From the NCBI GenBank assembly GCA_002490705.1, contig DKUO01000046.1, positions 14,282-78,281 on the forward strand: 64,000 nucleotides of DNA, written 5' to 3'. Within the stretch, counting starts at the first letter, position 1; each line of letters starts with the position of its first letter. The notes beneath the pieces were generated by a model that searched no databases, had not been told where the DNA came from, and worked only from the letters and a program-made list of their open reading frames with translations. Positions 15,073 to 24,213 of this stretch are shown piece by piece. This stretch comes from Lachnospiraceae bacterium UBA7202. Lineage in GTDB: Bacteria > Bacillota > Clostridia > Lachnospirales > Lachnospiraceae. A program made the position numbers and the translations under genes.

Positions 15073-15872
15073 CGGAGAAAAAACGGCCTATGAATTTAGA
15101 GGTTCTTGTCTCTGCGGTTGATCAGGAAGCTGCGGAGCTGATTCCAGAAATGCATATCCACACGGACGCGGTGCTGATCAACCAGTGCGACCGGTACGCC
15201 TATGACACCATTGCGGCGGGGCAGGGAAAGGTGAAGTGCTTTTCCATGCCGGAGCGCGGTGTGGGCCTTAGCCGAAACACGGCGCTCTTACATGCGTCGG
15301 GGGATGTGGTGCTCTTTTCCGACGAGGACATTGTGCTGGCGGCGGACTATGAGGAGCAGATTGCAAAGGCTTACAGGGAGCTGCAAGACGCGGATATGAT
15401 TCTTTTTAATGTGCAGGTGGCGCCGGCGCGCAGAACCTATTGGAACAGAGAAATCCGCCGGATTACCTACCGCAATTACGGGAGATATCCGGCCTACAGT
15501 ATTTCGGCAAAGCTGACAGCCCTGCGCAGGGCGAATGCGCATTATTCGCTTCTGTTTGGCGGCGGCGCAAAATACAGCAATGGAGAGGACAGCCTGTTTT
15601 TGCGGGACTGTTTAAAAGCTGGACTGCGGATTTATGCGCACACCGCATGTATCGGGGAGGAAAAGGAGAGAGAATCCACCTGGTTTTCCGGCTATCACGA
15701 GAAGTTTTTTAGAGACAGGGGCGTGCTTTACCATCATCTGTACGGAAAGCTGGCGTTGCCTCTCTCCCTTCGGTTTTTGCTGGCGCACAGGGAGACTATG
15801 TGCCGGGAAATTTCGGTGGGAAAGGCGTTTCACATGATGCGCATGGGCGTGCGGGAGGCGCGCGGCAGATGA
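15069..15872 (+). CDS. GT2-like glycosyltransferase
   Basis: The ATG at 15069 overlaps the previous stop (ATGA), so the two are coupled; ATG 15090 is an alternative start. The 267-residue protein has LEVLVSAVDQEA, a GVGLSRNTALLHASGDVVLF segment and SDEDIVL as the acidic metal site, close to the GT2 pattern SDDD. GGGAKYSNGEDSLFLRDCL fits the acceptor-side ED motif. No membrane segments are seen. It likely adds one residue of the repeat unit, and its stop overlaps the start of the polymerase gene. Confidence 0.8.
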   Translation: MTEKKRPMNLEVLVSAVDQEAAELIPEMHIHTDAVLINQCDRYAYDTIAAGQGKVKCFSMPERGVGLSRNTALLHASGDVVLFSDEDIVLAADYEEQIAKAYRELQDADMILFNVQVAPARRTYWNREIRRITYRNYGRYPAYSISAKLTALRRANAHYSLLFGGGAKYSNGEDSLFLRDCLKAGLRIYAHTACIGEEKERESTWFSGYHEKFFRDRGVLYHHLYGKLALPLSLRFLLAHRETMCREISVGKAFHMMRMGVREARGR

Positions 15873-17029
15873 TACTATACATCACGGTTGCGGCTGTCAC
15901 GGCGCTCCTTGCGGGCCTTGTGGACAACCATCCGAAGAGACAATCTTATAGGCTTACCAGACAGCAGCTTTGCAACCGCGTCTGTCTCACAGCGATTTTT
16001 GCCATTTTGTTTCTGCTCTCCGCATGCAGGCTGAATGTGGGAAACGATTATGCAAAGTATGTGGAGTTTATGCACCTTGTCAACTGTAACGCTTACGTGC
16101 CCACAGAAATCGGATTTAACCTTTTGGTGAAGCTGTTGTACGGGCTTTCGGGTTATGAGAATTTTCTGCTGGTGTTTGCGTTTTACTCTTTTGTGACGGT
16201 GCTGTTTTTCCTGCTTGCCATGTATGAGCAGAGCGATGAGTTCGGGCTTACGTTTTTTCTTTTCATGACGCTGGGGTATTATTTTCAGACCTTCAGCACG
16301 GTGCGCTATTATCTGGCTCTTGCCGTAGCGCTCTACTCCATGAAATTTGTGCTTCGCAGACAGTGGGGAAGATTTGTTGTCCTGATTCTTCTGGGATCGG
16401 CTTTCCATAAGTCGCTGCTGGTGGTGATCCCGCTTTACTTTCTTGCGTCTCTGACATGGAAAAAATGGCAGCTTGCGGCTGCGGCGCTCTTTTGCACCAC
16501 CTTTTTATTCATGCAGGACTATTATTTGACATTGGTGGTTTTTCTCTATCCGACTTATGAGGACACGGAATATCTGGAAGGCGGTACGAGCTATATCAGC
16601 ATCCTGCGCTGTGCGGCAGTTTTGCTCTTTGCGGGGCTTGTGTGCCTGATGAGAAAGAAAACCCCGGCAGGAGCGGAGCAGGACGGAAGCGGCAGTCAGG
16701 TGTCTGCGGTATCCTGGGACCGCCGGTTCTGGTTTTATCTGTACCTGAATCTGGGCGCGCTGATCCTTTATGTGTTCTGTTCCTTTTTGCCGATTATATC
16801 CCGAATCGGCTACTATTTGATGGTGAGTCAGATTTTGTTTTTGCCGATGCTTTTGAAGGCGGTGCCGGACAAAAGGTGGCGGCGGTTGTTCCGGGCAGGG
16901 ATTCTTCTGGCGGCTGTGCTGTACTTTGCGATGTATTTGAAAAAGGGCGCTAACGACGGGGTGCTGATTCTGCCCTATCGAACCTTTTTCTTTCATGATA
17001 TGGTAAACATTTTATCAGAGGTAAATTAA
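15869..17029 (+). CDS. EpsG-family polysaccharide polymerase
   Basis: The start at 15869 overlaps the preceding TGA (ATGA), which fits this tightly packed operon better than upstream options. The 386-residue protein has 9-11 predicted membrane helices and the EpsG hallmark CRLNVGNDYAKYVEFM (residues about 45-60), followed by EIGFNLLVKLLY and STVRYYLALAVALY. EpsG proteins act as Wzy-type polymerases that join lipid-linked repeat units outside the membrane. The Wzz-like gene two places upstream is its expected partner. Confidence 0.88.
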   Translation: MILYITVAAVTALLAGLVDNHPKRQSYRLTRQQLCNRVCLTAIFAILFLLSACRLNVGNDYAKYVEFMHLVNCNAYVPTEIGFNLLVKLLYGLSGYENFLLVFAFYSFVTVLFFLLAMYEQSDEFGLTFFLFMTLGYYFQTFSTVRYYLALAVALYSMKFVLRRQWGRFVVLILLGSAFHKSLLVVIPLYFLASLTWKKWQLAAAALFCTTFLFMQDYYLTLVVFLYPTYEDTEYLEGGTSYISILRCAAVLLFAGLVCLMRKKTPAGAEQDGSGSQVSAVSWDRRFWFYLYLNLGALILYVFCSFLPIISRIGYYLMVSQILFLPMLLKAVPDKRWRRLFRAGILLAAVLYFAMYLKKGANDGVLILPYRTFFFHDMVNILSEVN

Positions 17030-17030
17030 T

Positions 17031-17843
17031 ATGATGTTCAGTATAATTGTCGTCTGCCGCAATGCAGGCGAAAAGCTAAACAAAACGATCGAAAGCATCA
17101 GGCGTCAGACCGTGGAAGACTATGAAATTATTGTGCAGGACGGCTTTTCCACGGACGGATCGGTGGAGCGGCTTGCCGTCGAAAATGCCGGAGAAAACCT
17201 GAAAATTTACCGGGAAAAGGATACGGGCATTTATGACGCCATGAACCGGGCTGTTACGCATGCGTCGGGCAGATATCTTTTCTTCTTGAACTGCGGAGAC
17301 TATTTTCAGGATGAAACGGTTCTTGCGCAGGTGAAAAAGGAGATCGCCCGGACAGACAGGAAAAAGGGGCCGGCAGTTTTTTACGGCAATATTTTTGAGA
17401 GATCAACAGGCGCCCTTGTCATGTCAAATCCTAAGATAGACGACTTCGCCTGTTATCGGAATGTTCCCTGCCATCAAGCCTGCTTTTATGACAGACGTCT
17501 GTTAAAAAAGAGAGGATTTCGAACCTGCTACCAGGTACGCGCGGATTATGATCACTTTCTCTGGTGTTATTATAAAGCCCATGCAGGGATGTATTATATG
17601 CCGGTTACGGTGGCATCCTACGAGGGAGACGGTTTTTCCGAGACGCGAGAGAACAAAAGACGTTCTCTGGTAGAGCATGCGCATATTGTGGGAAAATATA
17701 TGAGCCGGAAACAGATGATCAAATATCGTTTGATTCTGCTTGTCACGCTTTCGCCGCTTCGGACATATCTGGCGCAGAATGAGGCGACGGCGGAGTTTTA
17801 CCAGAAGATAAAGAGGAGGATATACGAAGGCCAAGGCCGTTGA
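17031..17843 (+). CDS. GT2 family glycosyltransferase (WcaA-like)
   Basis: The 270-residue protein starts one base after the polymerase stop with AGAGG upstream. It has FSIIVVCRNAGEKLNKTIES, IIVQDGFSTDGS (with QD in place of the common DD), DTGIYDAMNRAV and FFLNCGDYF, which is the WcaA/colanic-type subgroup where the metal site reads NxGD. A Q/D at the first acidic motif is normal for that subgroup. It is predicted cytoplasmic with a basic C-terminus that may touch the membrane. Donor and linkage are unknown. Confidence 0.88.
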   Translation: MMFSIIVVCRNAGEKLNKTIESIRRQTVEDYEIIVQDGFSTDGSVERLAVENAGENLKIYREKDTGIYDAMNRAVTHASGRYLFFLNCGDYFQDETVLAQVKKEIARTDRKKGPAVFYGNIFERSTGALVMSNPKIDDFACYRNVPCHQACFYDRRLLKKRGFRTCYQVRADYDHFLWCYYKAHAGMYYMPVTVASYEGDGFSETRENKRRSLVEHAHIVGKYMSRKQMIKYRLILLVTLSPLRTYLAQNEATAEFYQKIKRRIYEGQGR

Positions 17844-17869
17844 TGTGTGAGAGGGAAGGAGAGATACAA

Positions 17870-19156
17870 ATGAAGGTTTTATGGGTGTGTAACATTATGC
17901 TGCCGGCGATTGCCAAGAGGTTGAACCTCCCATGCAGCAACAGGGAAGGGTGGCTTTCCGGCCTGCTTGACAGAGTTGTGATGGAGCAGGAGAGAAACAG
18001 GATTGAACTGGGAATCGCTTTTCCGGTGGATGAATCTCTAGGGAATTTTGACCGGGTGATGCAGCTGGGGGAAAATATTTCCTGCCACTGCTACGGGTTT
18101 GTGGAGAATCTGACCACGCCGGAATACTATGATGCGGAGCTGGAGAAAGAGTTCGCTCTGATTATCAATGACTTTCAGCCGGATATTCTGCATGTGTTCG
18201 GCACGGAATTTCCCCATGCGCTGGCGTCGATCAAGGTGTTTGACAAGCCGGAGCGGACGCTGATTGGCATTCAGGGTATTATCTCTGCGATTGCAAAGGT
18301 ATATATGGCGGATCTTCCTTTGAAGATACAGAGAAAAAGTACCTTCCGTGACCGGGTGAGAAAGGACAGCATCAGACAGCAGCAGAAGAAATTTGAGAAG
18401 CGCGGCGAGTATGAGATCGAGGCCATAAAACGGGTCGGCCATATCGCGGGACGCACGGATTTTGACCGGGAAGAGACGGCAAAGATCAACCCGAATGCGA
18501 CGTATCATTTCCTGAACGAGACGCTTCGCAGTGTATTTTACCGGGACAGATGGAGCAAATATAACTGTCAGACGCACCGCATTTTTTTGAGTCAGGGCGA
18601 CTATCCGCTGAAAGGCTTCCACTATCTCCTACAGGCGATGCCCAAAATTTTGGAACAATTTCCGGACACGGAAATCTATGTGGCGGGTGCGGATATTTTG
18701 AAGGCGGAGACATGGAAGGATGTGCTCAAACTTCCGGCTTACGGCAAATATTTGAAAAAATTGATCAAGGAGAATCAGTTAGAAGAAAAGGTGTTTATGC
18801 TGGGGCGCATAGACGCGGAGGAGATGAAGAAGCAGTACCTGAGCTGTCAGGTCTTTGTCTGCCCCTCTGCGCTTGAAAATTCTCCCAATTCCGTAGGGGA
18901 GGCGATGCTTCTCGGCGTGCCCTGTGTGGCGGCCAATGTGGGCGGCATACATAACATTCTAACGGACGGCGGGGATGGGTTCCTCTATCCGCCCGGGGAT
19001 GTGGATGCGCTGGCGGACAGCATTACCGAGGTCTTCACGAAGGAGGCCATTGTGGACCGGCTTTCCGATAATGCCAGAAAACATGCCCGTATCAACCATG
19101 ATGCGGATCAAAATTACTACCGTCTGATGCATATTTACCGGGAGATGATGGAATGA
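17870..19156 (+). CDS. GT4 family glycosyltransferase
   Basis: The start at 17870 is preceded by GGGAAGGAGAGATACAA, better than TTG 17840. The product has 428 residues and a GT-B fold. The N-terminal domain has HVFGTEFPHA; the C-terminal domain has FLSQGDYPLKGFHYLLQAM, then VFMLGRIDAEEM, then CPSALENSPNSVGEAMLLGV, where the second Glu is the GT4 catalytic-domain EX7E element, and VGGIHNILTDGGDGFLYPPG. It is cytosolic. It overlaps the next GT4 gene by four bases. Confidence 0.9.
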   Translation: MKVLWVCNIMLPAIAKRLNLPCSNREGWLSGLLDRVVMEQERNRIELGIAFPVDESLGNFDRVMQLGENISCHCYGFVENLTTPEYYDAELEKEFALIINDFQPDILHVFGTEFPHALASIKVFDKPERTLIGIQGIISAIAKVYMADLPLKIQRKSTFRDRVRKDSIRQQQKKFEKRGEYEIEAIKRVGHIAGRTDFDREETAKINPNATYHFLNETLRSVFYRDRWSKYNCQTHRIFLSQGDYPLKGFHYLLQAMPKILEQFPDTEIYVAGADILKAETWKDVLKLPAYGKYLKKLIKENQLEEKVFMLGRIDAEEMKKQYLSCQVFVCPSALENSPNSVGEAMLLGVPCVAANVGGIHNILTDGGDGFLYPPGDVDALADSITEVFTKEAIVDRLSDNARKHARINHDADQNYYRLMHIYREMME

Positions 19157-20304
19157 CCTTTACCTTTGTGTCTAATTATATCAATCACCACCAGCTCCCT
19201 CTCTGCGATGCCCTCTATCAGAGACTTGGGAAGGGGTTTGCATTTATCCAGACCATGCCGATGGAAGCGGAGCGCGTGGAGATGGGGTGGAGCGTTGCGA
19301 TAGAAGAGATCCCTTATGTCATGTGTCTTTACGAGGATGAGTACGAGTGCCTGAAACGGATTATGGAGAGCGACGTGGTGCTCTTTGGCTGGACGGGCAG
19401 GGAGGATATTGTGACGCCCAGACTACAGTCGGGCAAGACAACCCTTCGGGTGAGCGAGCGGCTTTACAGGGAAGGACAGTGGAAGGCAGTCTCTCCGAGA
19501 GGACTTGTGGCAAAATACTGGGAGCATATCCGGTATCGGAATCAGAAGATTTGTATGCTCTGTGCGGGCGCATATGCGGCGTCGGATTTTCATTTGATCG
19601 GCGCTTATCCGAACAAGCTCTTTCAATGGGGATATTTTACAAGACTGCGAACTTACAGCGAAGAGACCTTCGCCTCCATGAAGCCGGAGGAGGGGCCTTT
19701 GCAGATTGTGTGGGCGGGCCGCTTTATCCCGTTAAAAAACCCGGAGTATATGGTGCCTCTGGGGAAAACGCTGCGGGCAAAGGGACATGCCTTTCATGTG
19801 CATATGCTGGGCGGCGGCGAATTGGAGCCGGCCGTGAAAGAGGAGACGGAGCGGGAAGGCCTTTCGGATTCTTTTACGTTTTATGGCTATACGAACCCGG
19901 AACAGGTAAGGGATGTGATGGAAAAATGTCATATCCACCTCTTTACAAGCAACCACTTAGAGGGGTGGGGCGCTGTGGTCAACGAGGGGATGAACAGCGG
20001 ATGTGTGGAAGTGGTGGACGCCAGAGTGGGTGCGGCCCCCTACCTGATTCGCCATGGGGAGAACGGACTGCTCTATCAGAACGGCAGCTACGACGAGATG
20101 GAGAAGCTGGTGCTGGATCTTTTTGAGAACTGGAAGGCAAGACGGTATATGGGCCGGGCCGCCTATGAGACGATCCGCGATATGTGGAATGCGGATTACG
20201 CGGCGGCGGCGCTTTTGCGGTTTACGGACAGACTGCGGCAGGGAAGGATTGTGCCGGAGGAGGAGGGGCCGTTAAGCAGAGCGCCGATTATCAAACCCCG
20301 GTAA
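19153..20304 (+). CDS. GT4 family glycosyltransferase
   Basis: The ATG overlaps the previous TGA (ATGA). The 383-residue protein begins MTFTFVSNYINHHQLPLCDA, a start seen in GT4 enzymes of surface glycan loci. IVWAGRFIPLKNPEYMVPLG opens the nucleotide-binding domain, and FTSNHLEGWGAVVNEGMNSG carries the EX7E motif. PYLIRHGENGLLYQNGSYDE closes it. It is a retaining GT-B enzyme, probably adding a sugar such as fucose or rhamnose to the lipid-linked repeat (donor not readable). Confidence 0.9.
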   Translation: MTFTFVSNYINHHQLPLCDALYQRLGKGFAFIQTMPMEAERVEMGWSVAIEEIPYVMCLYEDEYECLKRIMESDVVLFGWTGREDIVTPRLQSGKTTLRVSERLYREGQWKAVSPRGLVAKYWEHIRYRNQKICMLCAGAYAASDFHLIGAYPNKLFQWGYFTRLRTYSEETFASMKPEEGPLQIVWAGRFIPLKNPEYMVPLGKTLRAKGHAFHVHMLGGGELEPAVKEETEREGLSDSFTFYGYTNPEQVRDVMEKCHIHLFTSNHLEGWGAVVNEGMNSGCVEVVDARVGAAPYLIRHGENGLLYQNGSYDEMEKLVLDLFENWKARRYMGRAAYETIRDMWNADYAAAALLRFTDRLRQGRIVPEEEGPLSRAPIIKPR

Positions 20305-20315
20305 GGAATACGAAT

Positions 20316-21335
20316 ATGGAACGAAAAAAAATCAGTGTGATTGTACCAGTATATAATTCGATCAATTGTCTGGAGCGGTGCGTCCGTTCCATCTGTGCAC
20401 AGACCTATTCCGAGATAGAGATTCTGCTTATTGACGACGGTTCCACGGATGGCACGGACAAACTCTGCGAGCGGTTGGCGGATGAGGATGCGAGAATCCG
20501 CACATACCACAAAAAAAACGGCGGTGCGTCCTCGGCCCGAAATAAGGGCCTTGAGGCTGCCGGGGGAGAGTATCTGGCTTTTGTGGACAGCGACGATTAT
20601 ATAGAGCCTTATGTTTACGAGGAGATGGTGCGCGCTCTGGAAGAGAGAGGCTGTTTTGCGGTGCAGATTTCCCGCGACGAGGTGGACGAAGAGGGAAGGC
20701 GTCTTCCCGATATTTGTATTCCGCCCGAGAGGGAATGGTTCTGCGACTCGGAAACTTTTTTGAGAGAGCTGCTTTTGCACAGGGGAGACTGTTCCTTCTG
20801 TACCAAGCTGTTTCCGAGGGAAGTTTTTGACGGGCGGCGTTTTCCCGAGGGAAAGCTGAACGAGGATTTTTGTTTGTTTTTGGAAATTTTACAGGAGATT
20901 CCGGGCGTTTTGATTCTCCCAGAGCAGGGCTACCATGTGGTGTGCAGGCAGGACAGCACCACCAGAAGGAAGACAAAGGACAGCTTTTCCCGCGTGTTTT
21001 TGGATATTGTGGACAATGCGGACGCGGTGCAGGAACTTGTGGACAGAAAATACCCGGCTCTGCACATGTATGCGCTTCGCTTTAATCTCTATCAGAGACT
21101 GGATTATATGCTGCATGTGCCGGTTTCGCAGATGGGGGCGGATAACGCCTTCTATCAGAGGGTGAAAAAGTACCTTCGCGGACATTTGCGGGATACGGTT
21201 ACCAATCCGTATCTGACAGGGAAGAATAAGACCTATTTACTTCTCCTGACGATTGCGCCGAAGACTGTCAGAAGGCTTCACGGGATAAAGATGAAATGTA
21301 AGACGGGCCAAACAGGGGAGAGCCAGGAGAGCTGA
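20316..21335 (+). CDS. GT2 family glycosyltransferase
   Basis: The start at 20316 follows GGTAAGGAATACGAAT. The 339-residue protein begins MERKKISVIVPVYNSINCLE with ILLIDDGSTDGT, NGGASSARNKGLEAAGGEYL and FVDSDDYIEP, a textbook GT-A inverting enzyme of the CapG/EpsJ type. The C-terminal 120 residues are basic and would sit on the membrane surface. It is followed after two bases by a GT-C-like gene, and both are probably read on the same transcript as the block from 10.8 kb. Confidence 0.92.
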   Translation: MERKKISVIVPVYNSINCLERCVRSICAQTYSEIEILLIDDGSTDGTDKLCERLADEDARIRTYHKKNGGASSARNKGLEAAGGEYLAFVDSDDYIEPYVYEEMVRALEERGCFAVQISRDEVDEEGRRLPDICIPPEREWFCDSETFLRELLLHRGDCSFCTKLFPREVFDGRRFPEGKLNEDFCLFLEILQEIPGVLILPEQGYHVVCRQDSTTRRKTKDSFSRVFLDIVDNADAVQELVDRKYPALHMYALRFNLYQRLDYMLHVPVSQMGADNAFYQRVKKYLRGHLRDTVTNPYLTGKNKTYLLLLTIAPKTVRRLHGIKMKCKTGQTGESQES

Positions 21336-21337
21336 AA

Positions 21338-23041
21338 ATGAAAGCCGCAGCGGAAAGACGGGAAGGAATGTCGGAAAAAGAGCGGAAAAGAGCAGAGGGG
21401 ATATGTTTTGCGGTGATTTGGGCCGTACTGATGGCGGCGGCCTTTTATTTTTGTACACAGAAACAGGGTTTTCATGAGGACGAATTTTATACCTACTATT
21501 CTACGGCCCGCACCAACGGTTTCTATGTGGAAGATGGAAAATGGATGGATAGAGAAACCTACCGAAAGGAGTTTGTGGTGCTCCCGGAGGAACGGTTTCA
21601 ATATGGGCTGGTAAAACAGGTGCAGTCTTGGGATGTGCATCCGCCCATGTATTACTGGGTGTTTCACACGGCGGCGTCTCTCGTGCCGGGCGTGTTCTCG
21701 AAATGGATCGGTCTGTCGGTCAATCTTTTCTTTCATGGAATCAATTTGATTTTACTGGCATATTTATCGTATTTGGTGAGCGGACGGAATGCCAAACTAT
21801 CCTGTCTTGTGATTGCGTTTTTCGGACTCAGCCCGGCTTCCATGAGCGGCGTGGTGTTTATACGGATGTATGAGATGCTTACGTTTTTTGTACTGCTCTG
21901 CGCTGTTTTGCATGTGCGGGCCGTACAGGGATTGGAAAGGGGATCGGATGAGGGGAACAGATTGCCCGTTCTCACATTTCTGTTACCCATGGCGGCTGTG
22001 ACCTACGTGGGTTTTTTGACGCAGTATTACTACTTTATTTTCCTGTTTTATATGGGTCTTGCTTTTTGCGTTTTTCTTTTGTGGAGAGACCGGAATCTGT
22101 TTCACTGCCTGCGCTACGGGATTAGCCAGGGAGTGGCTTTTGTGCTGGCTTATCTGACCTATCCGGCCTGCCTCGGGCAGATGTTTCGGGGACAGCGGGG
22201 GGCGCAGGCGACAAGTAACTTTTTTGATCTGTCCAACACCTTTATCCGGTTTCGGTTTTTCTTCGATTTGCTGGATGAATATGTATTCGGAAATTTTCTC
22301 TCCGTTTTTCTGCTTTTGATTGTGGTTATGGCATTGGCGGTTTATTTCAGGAGGCGCAGACAGCGGCAGGAAGGGATGACCGGCGCAGCTGTGTACGGTA
22401 TGCTTCTATTTGCATCGGCCGGCTATTTCTTCACGGTAGCGAAGACCGCCCTTCTTTTGGGTAACTCGTCGAACCGCTACCAGCTTCCCATATACGGGAT
22501 TGTGGTTCTGCTTGTGTTTTGGACGATCAGCGGGCTGTGGCGGCAGATCGTGGGGGAAGACGGTTTTGCGGAAGGCCGGGGAAGGGCAAAATGGCTTGTG
22601 CCACTGGCGGTTACGGTGTTTTGTCTGGCGGTAGATTTGTCCGGCCTGTGTGCGGACCGGGTGGCCTTTTTGTATCCGCAGTCGAAAGAGGCGGTGGCTT
22701 TGGCAAGGGAGCAGGCGGCGGCGGGCATCCCTGTGGTTTATGTGTATAAACCCGGTGAAGAGTGGTGTGTCTGGGCTGTGGCGGACGAATTGATGGAATA
22801 TGACAGGGTGTATTTTGTCTCCGATGCCAGCGAGGATGCGATCACGGAACCGGCGATTGCGGAGGCTGACGCGGTGGTGGGCTATCTTCCCCTGTATGAC
22901 GATGAGAAAGAGGAAGCGGTGCAGAGTATGCGGATTCTCTCGGGGAATCAAAAGCATATGAGCGGGGTGCATTTACAGTATTCCCATGAATACTGCGACG
23001 AGTGGTATTATAGCGGGACAGGGAATTTGACAGCCCCCTGA
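21338..23041 (+). CDS. GT-C membrane glycosyltransferase, PMT/GT39-like
   Basis: The start at 21338 is supported by GGAG at about 21327. The 567-residue protein has about 10-12 membrane segments. The first outer loop carries HEDEFYTYYSTA and then WDVHPPMYYWVFHTAA, the D-x-HPP-YY signature of PMT_2/ArnT-like GT-C enzymes that use polyprenyl-phosphate sugars. The C-terminal 130 residues are a soluble outer domain. It likely transfers a lipid-linked monosaccharide to the glycan outside the cell. A promoter for the next unit overlaps its stop codon. Confidence 0.8.
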   Translation: MKAAAERREGMSEKERKRAEGICFAVIWAVLMAAAFYFCTQKQGFHEDEFYTYYSTARTNGFYVEDGKWMDRETYRKEFVVLPEERFQYGLVKQVQSWDVHPPMYYWVFHTAASLVPGVFSKWIGLSVNLFFHGINLILLAYLSYLVSGRNAKLSCLVIAFFGLSPASMSGVVFIRMYEMLTFFVLLCAVLHVRAVQGLERGSDEGNRLPVLTFLLPMAAVTYVGFLTQYYYFIFLFYMGLAFCVFLLWRDRNLFHCLRYGISQGVAFVLAYLTYPACLGQMFRGQRGAQATSNFFDLSNTFIRFRFFFDLLDEYVFGNFLSVFLLLIVVMALAVYFRRRRQRQEGMTGAAVYGMLLFASAGYFFTVAKTALLLGNSSNRYQLPIYGIVVLLVFWTISGLWRQIVGEDGFAEGRGRAKWLVPLAVTVFCLAVDLSGLCADRVAFLYPQSKEAVALAREQAAAGIPVVYVYKPGEEWCVWAVADELMEYDRVYFVSDASEDAITEPAIAEADAVVGYLPLYDDEKEEAVQSMRILSGNQKHMSGVHLQYSHEYCDEWYYSGTGNLTAP

Positions 23042-23055
23042 AAACTGCCTATAAT
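23027..23055 (+). promoter_or_regulatory. Perfect sigma-A consensus promoter before mtnA
   Basis: TTGACA (23027-23032), exactly 17 bases, then TATAAT (23050-23055). It is the only promoter in the window with all twelve consensus bases and optimal spacing. It overlaps the stop of the upstream gene and lies 37 bases before mtnA. Confidence 0.9.
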
Positions 23056-23091
23056 GTAGGTGTTGTCAGTTCAGACCATAGAGGAAAAGAT

Positions 23092-24153
23092 ATGAACGCA
23101 TTGGAGCTTAATACGGTTCTTTTGTCCGAGGACAGAAGCTGTCTGGAAATATTGGATCAGACGCTTTTGCCGGGTACTGTGAAAGTGCTGCGGATCGAGA
23201 AAATAGAAGATATTTATGAGGCGATACGTTTCCTGCGGGTCAGGGGAGCGCCGGCTATCGGCGTGTGCGCTGGTTATGGGATCGCGCTTACGGCTTCCCG
23301 CATAGAGACGCAGGATTACGAGACTTTTTTGCAGACCTTTCTGGAACAGAAACGGTATCTGGCTTCTTCGCGGCCCACGGCAGTGAACCTGTTCTGGGCT
23401 CTGGACCGAATGGAAAGGACGCTGCGGGCCCATAAAGACAGGCCGGTGGAGGAGATTAAGGAGATTTTATTTGCGGAGGCGCAGGCCATTCGGGACGAGG
23501 ATGTGGCCATCAGCCGCAGCATCGGGGAGATCGGCTTCGGCCTGATGAAGCCTGGAGACGGGATTCTTACCCACTGTAATGCGGGTACTCTTGCCACGGC
23601 CAAATACGGTACTGCCACGGCGCCCATATACATTGCGCTGGAGCATGGGATGCGGGACTTTCGGGTATACTGTGATGAGACCAGGCCTCTCTTACAGGGA
23701 GCGCGGCTGACGGCATTTGAGCTTCACGGCGCGGGCATCGACACGACTTTGATCTGTGACAACATGGCCTCCACGGTGATGAAAAGCGGTCTGATCAATC
23801 TTGTTTTTGTGGGATGCGACCGGGTGGCGGCAAACGGGGATACGGCAAATAAAATTGGCACCTCCGGGGTGGCCGTGCTGGCGAAGCATTACGGGATTCC
23901 CTTTTATGTGTGTGCCCCCAGCTCCACAATAGATATGTCGATTGCGGCGGGAGAGCAGATTCCCATTGAAGAGCGTGCACCGGAGGAAGTGACGGAAATG
24001 TGGTATAAGGAGCGGATGGCGCCGGAGGGAGTGAAGGTGTATAATCCGGCTTTTGATGTGACGGACCATTCGTTGATTACAGGCATTATCACAGAGAAAG
24101 GGCTGTGCAGGGCGCCCTATCGGCAGGCTTTCCAGGAACTTGGGATTGGCTAG
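23092..24153 (+). CDS. mtnA: S-methyl-5-thioribose-1-phosphate isomerase
   Basis: The 353-residue protein carries the eIF2B-like MtnA motifs: VRGAPAIGVCAGYG (residues about 50-63), ILTHCNAGTLATAKYGTA with Cys about 162, and GCDRVAANGDTANKIGTSG with Asp about 243, matching the Cys/Asp pair of characterised MtnA. It converts methylthioribose-1-P to methylthioribulose-1-P in methionine salvage, and relatives also isomerise 5-deoxyribose-1-P. No other salvage gene is nearby. It heads the pseudaminic acid gene block, 60 bases before pseB, under a strong promoter. A link to the glycan is not evident; shared promoter hitch-hiking is possible. Confidence 0.92.
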   Translation: MNALELNTVLLSEDRSCLEILDQTLLPGTVKVLRIEKIEDIYEAIRFLRVRGAPAIGVCAGYGIALTASRIETQDYETFLQTFLEQKRYLASSRPTAVNLFWALDRMERTLRAHKDRPVEEIKEILFAEAQAIRDEDVAISRSIGEIGFGLMKPGDGILTHCNAGTLATAKYGTATAPIYIALEHGMRDFRVYCDETRPLLQGARLTAFELHGAGIDTTLICDNMASTVMKSGLINLVFVGCDRVAANGDTANKIGTSGVAVLAKHYGIPFYVCAPSSTIDMSIAAGEQIPIEERAPEEVTEMWYKERMAPEGVKVYNPAFDVTDHSLITGIITEKGLCRAPYRQAFQELGIG

Positions 24154-24213
24154 CGTTTTGGTTTTAGAGAAAAATACCACAGCAGACTGTTTTGACAGGG
24201 AGGAAAACGCAAT

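Noticed and set aside
20428..20976. Minus-strand frame in a GT2 gene
   Set aside because: Overlaps a complete GT2 gene on the other strand and lacks any coding support.
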